NCBI RefSeq assembly: GCF_008831285.2
Contig: NC_045146.1
Location: 12,415,289-12,479,288, forward strand
Length of the DNA stretch: 64,000 nucleotides
Direction: 5' to 3'
Source of the DNA: Nymphaea colorata
Taxonomy: Eukaryota; Streptophyta; Magnoliopsida; Nymphaeales; Nymphaeaceae
The notes beneath the pieces are model-generated. The model did no database searches, was not told the origin of the DNA, and saw only the letters and a list, made by a program, of their open reading frames with translations. This document shows positions 1 to 10,229 of this stretch, one piece after another (position 1 is the stretch's first letter; every line of letters begins with the position of its first letter). The position numbers were made by a program, and so were the translations under genes.

Positions 1-265
1 ACTTTTTCATTTATTTTTTATTTCATTTTCTGTTTTTATTTTTTTTTTTCAAATTTTTTTTCATTGTTTTATTTCCTTTTGTTTTAGGTCTTTAACATGA
101 CCTCCTAAATGCAATACAATACATATTCGTTTTTCATTTCTTGTATATTTACTTAACATTTTGATTATCTATTTAAAAAAAACTCTGAGTTTTTCTCAAA
201 AAACAACTTTGCCGAAAAAAAATACCCGAGAAAAGCCTCGCCAATAAAAACCCGAGAACGATATT
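1..265 (+). repeat. A/T-biased dispersed repeat, copy 1 (cut by window edge)
   Basis: This T-rich tract ends in a recognisable tail (about 205-275) with the motifs TTTGCCG, TACCCGAGAAAAGCCTCG and ACGATATTTCTAGCTATG. The same tail follows a T-rich tract at about 3445-3485, 41238-41302 and 59214-59290. All four copies lie in the same orientation. No coding potential is visible. The class of element is unknown to me. Confidence 0.55.
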
Positions 266-1173
266 TCTAGCTATGCTAATCATTCAATTTGTGTGTCTCT
301 TTCAATGGCTTTACGATAAGATTGTTATTTACAATGTAGTTGTAAATGGTTTAAGATGGTTCAATGTAATGGATTTGTAAATGGTTTACAATAATATAAT
401 TTGTTTGCAAAAGAATTGTATAGTTACAAAGTTAATATATCTCAAAAAATGCATGAAATAGGATTTATGGCTACACAAACCTATCAAACGTTGCATTATA
501 CACCAGAGTGACCTGCCGCAGGAAGAGATTGACAAGGAAACATGTACGTCTTCAAGGAAGACTCTTCTCCTATTCATGTTCCAGGTATTTCAGCTGTAAT
601 GAAGCTGATATTGTCTTCATCTGCATCTTCGTTTTCGTCTTTCCAGTCTGTTTTTAGTTTGTCCAAATGTAATAAACCAAACATTTGGCATGGTTATCTT
701 CCTCATTGTGATAGGACTCATCTTGGAGACTTGTTTTGGATGGATTTGTTCTGTCTTCTGGTTTAAATCCTGAAAGTGATGATAAATGTGTTTTAGCTGT
801 CAGATTTGTGAGAGTCATGAGTTTTTTTTTTTTTTGATAGTTTTTTCATTGTACTTGAATATATTTTATGAAGGGAAAATATGAAGTGTTTGGTTTGTTT
901 TGTATGTTCCATGCTTTTGTCAAAATCACTTCTCATCAAATATTGTTCATTTCCAACGTGATGGAGGAGGCTAATATTCCTTTAGTGTTTGATTAAAGTT
1001 CTCTAAAATTACGGAATAAATGGAAGAGAGTCTTGCCTTTATACTTAACAGAATGGCGTAGATGATCTCTTCTTGATGGAAATCTGTATAATGATCCAAC
1101 TTATTAGAATATCGATGCATTATTTATGTTTATATTGCCAACTCCTTAAGGAATTGGGTTCATAACCAGGTTG
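266..1173. other. Intergenic, no gene recognised
   Basis: Only short ORFs with no family resemblance are present. The right part (from about 860) may belong to the decayed copia element that follows, because it leads directly into integrase-like sequence, but I could not align it. Confidence 0.4.
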
Positions 1174-2280
1174 CCAAATGCATGTTGCCGGGATATGCAG
1201 ATGATTATAATTGGTCTCGATATTATAATCCCAAAGTTAAATGCATGAGGATTTATAAAAGAAAAATTTTCTTTTGGTGCGTCATCCGTTCACCTAAAGT
1301 CCATTTGTAAGAGTGAAATGTCCTCTCCGTAGATAAATATGGAAATGCACGCTAGCGTTGCAGGGGATTGTAAAAGAGTTTGTGGGCAGATAGATAACTC
1401 CACGATCTGAGGGGTGATGTCCATTATTGATCATGACCGAGATAGTGAGTTTAAAAACTCAAAGGCAAAGTATGTGTAAGGAAAGGAAGAAAACCAAACA
1501 TGCCCAATACCAGCACTGGGTCAAGCAATCAACTCACAAAGAGAATATGAGGGAGAGTCAAACATTTTATTTGCGAATTAGTCAGTTGGGAGAACTTCAG
1601 CATAAAATTTCATCTCTTTCTGTTACATGTTGGATATCACTAGGAGCTAGTAGACTTCCACCAGTTTGAAGAATCTGACAGATGGATTGAAGCAATGAAT
1701 AAAGAGATAAAAACTTTGTACGAGTGTCAAATGTAAGATATTGTGCCGAGATCCTCCAATGTCAAAAGTGTGCTTAAATGTAAGTCGTTCTTCAAATGGA
1801 ACATAAATCTGATAAGAGCATCGAAACACTTCTTGTTTGTTAAAAGAAGAAATTCAAAGCCATGGTGTTTCTTGATGTTTATTGGAACACCCCTTGCTTG
1901 GTTGTCGGGGTAAAAATGCAATCGCTTGGTTACAATCAATGTTGCTTGTATATATCAACAAGATAATTATCATAAGCTCAAAGGATCATATATGCGAGGT
2001 GAAACATCTTCTATGCCAAATATTCAAGAAAATATTTCCTGAGATTTGAGGTGGATAAAAGCGAAGATGGCCTAAGCTTGACACAACAGAAATACACACT
2101 TGGCATTTTAAACAAAGTAGCTACGGATAAAGGCCTGTAAGCCATTAAGCATACCAAGTGTGTTGAAATTATGTACTTTAATTGGAAACTAGCATACGAT
2201 CCCACTGAATATCGCGATTATTGAAGTGCATTAGTGCCCTGCTTTTACTAAGCTAGATATGGTTTGTTTTTACGAATCAG
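1174..2280 (+). mobile_element. Decayed Ty1-copia retrotransposon fragment (integrase end, reverse transcriptase, RT/RNase H junction)
   Basis: Three blocks read in the order of a copia polyprotein. Near 1176-1270 the translation resembles the integrase C-terminal region (PGYADDYNWSRYYNPK, close to the family pattern of a 'GYAD...YRCY(N/D)P' stretch). Near 1673-1940 it resembles the start of the reverse transcriptase (WIEAMNKEIKTLYECQMW, with a stop in place of the W, then DIVPRSS), followed by remnants such as GVKMQSLGYNQCCLYI. Near 2047-2270 it resembles the RT/RNase H connection (DKSEDGLSLTQQKYTLGIL, then KLAYDPTEYRDY). There are several in-frame stops and large pieces are missing, so the catalytic YVDD box is not seen. 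No LTRs could be assigned. This is an old, inactive insertion. The family call rests on motif order and is fairly secure. Confidence 0.8.
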
Positions 2281-3159
2281 TTGTCTAACTTTATGATCGT
2301 CTAAATCCTATTCAAATCTAGTCTAAATCTGATTATCGACTGTTAAGGAATGTAAAATAAAGATTGAGGTTTATGCCTCCTTCGTTTGGAGTTGTAGTCC
2401 TTGGCATCCTTTCATCTTTGTTTTCATCTTGTACCAAAAATTCTGGCGGATTGGCTTCTAATAAGATCAACGATGCCATATGAAAAAATTAGGAGATTCC
2501 AATTTTCAAAAACAAGATGGTAGTTCCTGATCTAGACACTATATATACATAGCTATTAATTTTTTGTAAGAACCTTAGATATAGGGCCATTCATACCTTT
2601 TTTACACTTGGGAAGTTGCACCTTGCAACTGACTAACATTGCAAAGTTGACGTAAAGCCTTCAGAGTACTTAAAATAGTTACTGCATGTCTTTTGCAACA
2701 TGCTAAAGTAATAGAGGCATACTTTTGGTGAACAACGGAAGGGTATCTTGGGGCTTGACATTCAAGGAATTCCTTCATGTTCAAACCCTTTTGCTCCCGG
2801 CATTTATTAGAGACCATTTATGGTCTAATTGAACAATGAAACTGGAGATGAAAGACATGCACAATTCCTAACTTTCTCAACATGTTAAACAACAAAAAGG
2901 AAAACAGGTATGGTGGTTTCCTTTGCTATTAAAAGGGACACACTCGTGCTTTTCTTTTTTCCTGGTTTGCCTTTGAAGAACATTGATTGTGCCTTACCAT
3001 GCTTGTCTAAATCATTCTCTAGTTATTGTCTCGAGGAAAGAGGAAGGAGGACACCGAGGTTAAGTTGGTTAACTGTTGCCTGTTGTTCATCTGTCGTGTT
3101 TCCTTAGAGCCGAGGCGGTTACTAATTTGATGTCTTTGGACCAAAAAACTCGTATTATT
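2281..3159. other. Intergenic; one unrecognised 71-codon minus-strand ORF
   Basis: A minus-strand open frame at 2817-2602 begins MVSNKCREQKGLNMKEFLEC and has fairly protein-like composition. I see no known domain, no splice partners and no promoter. It could be a fragment of a decayed gene. The rest shows nothing recognisable. Confidence 0.25.
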
Positions 3160-3485
3160 AAAAAAAAACGTTTAACCTGTTAAAAACTAGTCAGCGGAAT
3201 AAAACATGAAACACTTTTTATTAAAAAATTTAAAAAGAAAGAAATGCATTTTATTTCGTGTTTTTTACTTTTTTTTCACCATTTTTTCATATTTTCCCTG
3301 TTTTTTTGCAGTTTTTAGTTAGCAGATTTTTGTTTTCACATTTTTTGCATTTTGTTTTTAAGATTTTGGTCACCTTTCTTGTTCTCGTCCAAAGATTAAC
3401 TGTTTTAAAATTTATCTTTTTTTTTATGGTAAAACCTACTTTGCCGTTTTATACCCATACAAAACCCCGCCGTTTAAAACCAGAA
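3160..3485 (+). repeat. A/T-biased dispersed repeat, copy 2
   Basis: An A-rich half (about 3160-3245) is followed by a T-rich half (about 3250-3430) and then a degraded tail (CTTTGCCGTTTTATACCC, then CCCCGCCGTTTAAAACC). The order and tail match the copies at 1-265, 40880-41302 and 58945-59290. Confidence 0.5.
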
Positions 3486-4096
3486 TACAAATAGCTGACA
3501 GAAGAATTGAACTGTGCTCTTCCCATGTTACATGCGCCATTTCTTGCACTCCTCTTTTTGATGTCAAATCAGATACCGTTTGCGGGACTGAATACCCGAT
3601 ATGAGACTTGTCGGCCACTTCTGTTTCTGGTAGCGAAATTTTCTTTGCAAGCGGTTCTCTGTCTGCAGTAGCTGAAAACGGTACCAGAATTTCTTTGGTG
3701 CAACTTAAGCCAACTAAATTGGCTGCATTATATATATGCAGAGTTGGACCTAAGAATACGGTGTCCTTGGCTAATATTTTTTCTTCATCATTTGGACTTT
3801 GGATGCCAAAAATTAGGTTCTGAGACTTTGACTACTAAAGAAAAGGAGCTGCTGGTTGCTTCCGACCAGTTCATCGACTGGATGAGCTGGTTCCAATGCT
3901 CATAATTAACAGGCATGAGGTCATTTGCAGAAAGGTAGGTAAAAGACAAGTTGGCCTCAAGAACTCACACCCATCTAATTAAACAGGCGAATTATCAAAA
4001 CAGCTTAAAGGATGTGATCTGAATAGTTTATTTAACATGCAATAAATTTTGCATCGCATCATTTGTTGTGTAGAATGGAAATTGAAGCCTCAAAAT
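3486..4096. other. Intergenic, nothing recognised
   Basis: AT-rich unique-looking sequence. The open frame at 3608-3823 (+) has no family resemblance. Confidence 0.4.
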
Positions 4097-4407
4097 CATA
4101 AAAATGCATCAAATTCTGATGGGTTAAAAAAGCATGATTTTATTTCTCTATTGACATGCAATATACAGCATGACTTTGAACAAGAAAAAGCTTTTTGCTT
4201 GACCCATTCACACTATCAGATTACGTAACACTATATCTTTAGTTGGGCAGTACCATAAAAATGCATCAAATTCTGATGGGTTAAAAAAGCGTGATTTTAT
4301 TTCTCCATTGACATGCAATATACAGCATGACTTTGAACAAGAAAAAGCTTTTTGCTTGACCCATTCACACTATCAGATTACGTAACACTATATCTTTAGT
4401 TGGGCAG
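4097..4407. repeat. Recent tandem duplication, 2 x 154 bp (period 157)
   Basis: Positions 4097-4250 are repeated at 4254-4407. Read by eye, the two copies differ at only two bases (AGCATG/AGCGTG and TCTCTA/TCTCCA). The near identity points to a recent duplication. No coding sequence is affected. Confidence 0.95.
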
Positions 4408-5194
4408 CACCAAAACTTGGAGAACACCATTCTATGCATATGTGTGGGGAGCAGATTCAGCTACTCCTCACATATTTATGAGTTTTTGCTCGGTGTAAAA
4501 CTTGGAGATGGAGGCCTTCTGATCCTGAGAACTTCTTCCTAAGCAAGTTCAACGGAACTTTGGCTACATAGAGGATCGAACAGGTGAAAAATGAAGAACT
4601 GATCGGCTGAAACTGTTTCGATTAGAATTGCTGATTCCTGCTTTAGCCAAACGCGTCATTGATGATTGAAGATCTTCAGTTTAATCAACACGTGCTACAT
4701 GCTGTTCCTCATGGCATTATAGATGGCGAAGAAAATACAAAGGAAAAGACAAAAAAATGGACTGACCACACTTGGTGAGGCTTAAATGTCATACATTTTT
4801 TGAGGCCAGGTGTGCAATATTCTGCAATATGCTTTTGGCTAGATCTGTGGATACATAAGGAGATGGGTAAATTCAGAATGCATCCCAAATTTTTCACCAA
4901 TTTCAATCATGGAGCAGCGGCTCACACTGTGTAAAAATTCTTATCCAAACAGATCCATGGAAACGGGAATAGGACATGTTTGTTACATATCATGGGTGGG
5001 AATGTCTTGTTCTTCGTTTCTAGGGCCCAGATAGCTGGAAAGTTAAGAGGGTAACTAAAAATCCTGGAAAAAGAATCAGGCGATGGCAAAAAGTGAGGTC
5101 CTTCCCAATTAGCTCAGATGTGTATGATCAGCTATAATTGCATTGACAGTGGGACCATATGATTCGGATTTGTAAAACTCTTTTACCGTGTTCC
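4408..5194. other. Intergenic, nothing recognised
   Basis: No ORF with family resemblance, no RNA gene, no clear transposon. Confidence 0.4.
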
Positions 5195-5572
5195 ACCCAT
5201 TTACAACCATGCATGCCTTCGACTGTCAATTCAGGATATTTTTTATCTTCCTTTTGTCACAGTGTCCATTTCAGGGTTCAGGTAAGGAAAATTTTTTAGA
5301 TTTCCCTACTTCCTCACCGATTTACCTATTTACAATCATGCCTTGTACTGAATTCAGGATGTGTTCAATCTTCCTTTTGTCACAGTGCCATTTCAGGGTT
5401 CATCATATCAGGATTTTTTTTTTAGATTTTCCTGCCTCCTCGTCAATTTTACCCATTCAGAACCACAACTGCCAATTCAGGATGTGTTTCATCTTCCTTT
5501 TGATTTCATGGTTCAGATCAGGAAATTTTTTGAGATTTTCGGATTTCCTCTTCAATTTATTACCTTGGGGCC
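5195..5572. repeat. Diverged tandem repeat, three units of about 115-129 bp
   Basis: Units start near 5195, 5324 and 5451. Each carries the same ordered landmarks: CCATTTACAA-like start, AATTCAGGAT, ATCTTCCTTTTG, a CATTTCAGGGTTCA-like block, and a T-rich GGATTTTTT/TTAGATTT block followed by CCTC. The third unit is shorter and most diverged. The repeat keeps one frame open through much of its length, which explains a spurious 165-codon ORF here. Confidence 0.8.
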
Positions 5573-6160
5573 TCGAAAAAAACAAGGTAACTGACATTGT
5601 TGGCAACAATAATGGTGTGCTGTTGCCATTATTATCTTCTGATTCTTTAAATGTACTTTTTTTTTCAGGGGGTAAAGAAATATGAAGTGTGGTAAATCTA
5701 GACCGAAAAGAGTTAGCATAGTGAAGATCTGGTTTGAGTCTCCAGATGAACAAGCATGACATTTCGATTTTCTTGGAACTGGCGACGACAGGTACAGCAG
5801 TAAAGACCATGTACAACCAAGTCCCTTAACTTGAGTGCAGCTTCTGCATGTAATAATTAAATAGCAGAAGGAATTATTTATGAATTTTCTCTTTTCATGG
5901 TTTTTTAGAGGCTCGAGGTTACATATTAAATATCTTGCAGTTGAGACTTTGTGATCCCTGAAAGTTGCTGCAGCTAGCCAGGCCCTAGTTTTCCTGGCCA
6001 TTTTTTCCCTTGATGTTACTTGGAAGCTGGACTCGCATTTTAGTTAGTGGAAGGACGAGACTGTTAACATCTTAGTGCTGCGGGAAGACTTTCAGGGCCT
6101 GCCTGTCAGTAGGTTTAGAAATACAAATTTCTGGTTTTTCTGCTTTCCAAAACTTCGAGC
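5573..6160. other. Intergenic, nothing recognised
   Basis: Overlapping minus-strand ORFs (6001-5552 and 5816-5457) have low-complexity composition and run into the tandem repeat; they are not supported as genes. Confidence 0.35.
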
Positions 6161-6601
6161 TTGCAGTTGTGCAAGTTCTGAAAAAAGTGAAGCTTTTCAA
6201 TGCAGCCAAAAGTCTAGAAAAAGAAATCCATATTTTGGAAGCCTCCCTCGCTTATATTTTGATAAACCCATTCATGCTTGGTTGCGTGGCCATAGAATTT
6301 CCAGTGGCAGTGACAGTCAAGAAGGTAAAGGCTTATAAAATGGATCTACCGACACCAACCAACCATCTGACAACTGTTGATCGGCTCCAGCCATCAGGTA
6401 GCAGCAAGAAATAATTTTGTTCCCATGGAGCTGGACAAAATCATACAGAGCAATGGCAGGGCTGAATTATTGGAGATGGTGGAAAAACTATTAGAAATTG
6501 AAGAAGGTAGTGGGGTGCTCCATTATTGTGAGGAAACCATGTTTATCTTTCTCCCCTTTTCTTCTCGTGTGTCTCTTGAACGAATTCATGTGTCTACTTA
6601 A
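6142..6601 (+). pseudogene. Possible decayed coding fragment of unknown family
   Basis: From about 6142 one frame reads as protein-like sequence (FELAVVQVLKKVKLFNAAKS, then EKEIHILEAS) until a stop at about 6412. A second frame continues with MELDKIIQSNGRAELLEMVE from 6426. The composition, with amphipathic helical and Lys/Glu-rich stretches, looks more like real protein than the surrounding chance ORFs. The change of frame suggests either a spliced exon pair or a frameshifted relic. I do not recognise the family, there is no clear ATG context, and no other exons were found. It may be chance. Confidence 0.2.
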
Positions 6602-9600
6602 GAAATACAATTCTGCACCACATTCATGTGAATTAAATACAGTTACCAGTGGGTACTACAAGAATGACATCACTTGAGATATGGGAAGAGTTAGACAAGA
6701 AGACTTGAAGAATCTTTATGATCTCTGCACCATGAGTTAAGAATTTCAACAGTTTGCGTGGGGGTGGGGACGAGAGAGTCCAATGATGCAAATGGAGTGA
6801 TATGCACCTTTTTTATCGGTACGTGGACTACAAGGGACGGAAGTGGTTGATCCACCGATACTACGCATCACCGTTCAGACAGACACAAACAAGAGAGAGA
6901 GAGAGAGAGAGGTGCTTTTATGTTACGTAGACCATACACTTCATGTTTGATCTTCATGGTCCTCACCAGCTTTGTGAAAGAGCAATTTGTCGTCTCTTCG
7001 TCTTGCCAATGAACACGGCGAAACCATCCCTTTCTTGTCGCACTGTACAGCTGAACTGAAACTCATTCATCACTGATCAACATTCCTTCAGTACCCAACA
7101 TGCTTAATTTAATGATCCTCGCCTTATTACTTGGTCTATTGCTCAAGTTAATTTTCCCAAATACATAGTGCAGTAAACGTACTTCATGAGCTAGAACATT
7201 ATTCAAATTTTAAACTTTTATATCGATAAGGCTACTGAATCGCAGTCTCTCATTCTTCCTATAGGAAATTAAGCCAGATGCATTGATTCTCCTACACATA
7301 ATAGAAGCACATAGGAATACTAGACGACGGTCTTGCAGGTCGTCCTAGCAGTTCCAATCACAGCCTTGGTGTAAGATTCACAGTTCTCTTTTGCTAGATT
7401 TCTTTTATCTTATTAAAATTAGTAGAATTTCGTGTTGCTTTCTTAAATCACGGTTGGAGCTTCTTATATATATACAAGGCTGATAATTCTGGGTCAATAT
7501 ATAGATCATTAACTTGATTCAGTTTCACTAAAAGAAGATGCAGCTTGATGCAAGGACGTGCAAAATGATGATAAGGTGATGAGGATATGGTAATCTAGTG
7601 ACTATTTCCCAGATTGGTAGCCTTGATGATGCATGAATTTAAGCTGTGTGATCATCCATGCATGATGCATGTAAGGGGATCCTGTATATATGTGGTAGAA
7701 GCTGGCACAAGCGGCTTGTGGAAGCAAGTGGCACATGCAATGGGACTTTATGTGGTGAACTGAAAGGTATGGTGCCATTGTCCAACTAAGAGGCCAATCC
7801 TTTTCCAGGCAGAAGTGTGTGGCTGGCATTGTGAGAAGATGTCATCTTCACACAACCAAACTGTGAGCTGGGTACTCCCTTCTATATCCTCTTCTGCTTT
7901 GGCCATTCATGGAAGCATGTCATTCTCATGCTACCAACTCATTAGCTGGTATCCCTCTTGTTTTCTTCCTTACTTTGGTGCCATCTCTCTCTCTCTAGCT
8001 GTAGCTCTTGGCTGGGGAAGGGGGGTGAAAAGAGCAGGAAGATGGGGACATGAACGACAGATAGGCATTAGAGACAAAGAGCTTTTCTGGACTTTCAGCA
8101 CTGTCCAGCAATATTGTCATACAGAAGGAAAATACTATGCATTCATGGAAAACCTCCATATTTCCTGATTTTTTTGTTGCATTCATTGTGTTCCAATCGG
8201 TGGCACGTTTGCCAATTATCAAGTAAATGATGAAAGAGCACGTTTGCAATGGGAATTCACATTTCGATCAGGTTTCTGGGAAAATAATTCCCAGGACCAC
8301 TAGAATCACCTTGTCAGCTCTTGGTTTCCCCAGGACCACAATTCCCAAACTCTTGTTGCCCCCAAATGTGAAAAAATGATTCTCATCACTCTTAAGAGAA
8401 CTTTGTCAAATGACTGCTGATGAGTGATGAAAGCCGTCCTAGCTGTTCATGGTTTATAGTGCGAGGTTAAATATTTAGCGCTCCGGTAACATCCGGTAGA
8501 CTGCTGATTTTATTCTGTACTTGATTTGAGTCTATTGCAGGATCTATCGCTTGCTGGAACAGTGAGTGCGTATTTAGGAGATGCAGTTGAGTCTGCTGGG
8601 TCAATCACCTATGAACGCTGTATAATACATGCAGTTGATCAGTATACAGGATCAATCACCTCTGAAGACTGTGTGTGCATAGTACACGCTGTACTAGGAT
8701 CAATCACAGCGTGTACTAGGATCAATCACCTATTCGTAGTGTGTGTGTGGGTGCGCGCACACAGCTGATTGTAGACCATCAAGGCCACCAGCAGCAGCAC
8801 ATACCAGCGGCATCGGGTGATGTGACCTGATCTTCAGCATCAATCGTCCATCATGATAGGTGGGAGGGTGGAAGCTAAAACCCCAATTCAATGGCAAATA
8901 TTCGTGAATGGCATCAGGCAGAACTCGAGGTGGCCTCCTTTTCTCCTTGCCCACTAAAACAATCAAACAATTCGTGGATGGCATCAATCATTACGCTGCT
9001 GAGTCGCCATTCTGAATGCAGTGCTCCACCATCAGCTTCAGAGACATGGCTCTGAAACTTGTGATGTCCCATGAACTTGGTTATGTTTACAGATGGCTCC
9101 CAAGATGAACAGGGCTCTTGTGAGTTGAGATGAGATTGCCGCAGATAATAAAAACTGGTGGTGACCTGACCTAATCTGAATTCACTTTGTCAGTATGTTT
9201 GACGCTTGCGCTAAGAAATATCATTCCTGTCAATTTCTTCTTTCTGCTTTCCCCCCCATTTTCTTGCTTGGAGGAAGTGGCGCACCGATGACTTTCGGCT
9301 CATCGATTTTGGAAGGCCTTCGCCAAAGATACAGATCATTATCTTAACCTACCCACAAAAGAAAACGACTGAAGTACTTCATTTCCTCAATCAGCAGGAA
9401 AAAAAAAACACGTTGCAGTTGCTAAGGCCGGTAAAAGAAGAAGGGCCAGCAAGAAACAACTTTGACAAGGTCAAGCAGCTTGTTTAGTTTTTCCCCGGTC
9501 CAACTGAGTTAACCTCTAACTCGTCGCAAACGCGGAGCTAATAAGTGAGCAGTAAGAACTTTGAACCTATATATTCATTTGCAAACCAAAGAGTTCAAAG

Positions 9601-9890
9601 AATTAACTTTTACCATTTAACATAAAGTCTACAAATACCATGTTACAGAACCAAACCAAGTTGAAAGCCATGTTTACTATTCGATAAAATCTTTGCAAGG
9701 CAAGCACGAGCCAATCTAATTAACCAAAGGCAAAAAGAAGTTGATGGCAATTGCAGTAGACCTGTAAATTGGAGTTTGATCTGCATCGTCATGTAACTTG
9801 GACCAATTTCCTGGTACGCTAGTGAGTTACCAAATGGGTCGATTATGGTAAATGGAACATTTGATGCATCAATAGGACCAAAATAAATGT
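6602..9890. other. Long intergenic stretch, no gene recognised
   Basis: It holds an (AG)n microsatellite at 6892-6911, a cluster of CATGCA/TGCATG (RY-like) motifs around 7626-7672 including the palindrome CATGCATGATGCATG, and a small cluster of direct repeats at 8599-8731. The ORFs here, including 7815-8168 (+), have no family resemblance. Confidence 0.4.
8599..8731. repeat. Cluster of short GGATCAATCACCT direct repeats
   Basis: The motif GGATCAATCAC (first copy GGGTCAATCAC) occurs four times, near 8599, 8649, 8697 and 8718. The last two form an exact tandem pair of about 21 bp (TGTACTAGGATCAATCAC). No function is inferred. Confidence 0.7.
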
Positions 9891-10229
9891 AGCAACCAGT
9901 TCACTCTACACCGAGCTCGGGGTTTCAGTTGGATAGATTCCCAATAACTCCTTAGCAGTTTTGGTTCTGACTTAAAAAATGTTAGAAATCATGACAACCA
10001 ACTACTTAACAACTAATTTTAAAAGCCCCTAAAATTATTCACAATCTTAGATACATGGGTAAGCTTTTGAAAGTGGTGATGTTATAATCTACCTTTATTA
10101 AGGCACATACGGCCGAGTCTATCGTACCGTAGGTCCAAATGTTGAAACAGTTCTGATACCACTATAACAGCTTGGTCCACTCCAGGCTCCAGCCTTCAGA
10201 GATTGAACTTTTCAAAATAAGGTGTTACA
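9891..10229 (-). mobile_element. TRIM-type miniature LTR retrotransposon, copy A (partly deleted)
   Basis: The element reads on the minus strand. The left LTR (3' LTR of the element) is about 9891-10087. The internal part, about 10088-10165, shares with the copy at 19 kb the blocks TTAAGGCACA, GGTCCAA, TGTTGAAAC and GTTCTGATACCA. The last is the reverse complement of TGGTATCAGAAC, a primer-binding site (10150-10161) for initiator tRNA-Met. The right LTR, 10166-10229, keeps its two ends but has lost about 120 bp from its middle. It ends GGTGTTACA, giving the canonical TG start on the minus strand. There is no coding capacity; it is old and non-autonomous. Confidence 0.8.

Noticed and set aside
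5188..5685. 165-codon plus-strand ORF
   Set aside because: Runs through a pyrimidine-rich tandem repeat; the protein merely repeats the DNA repeat.
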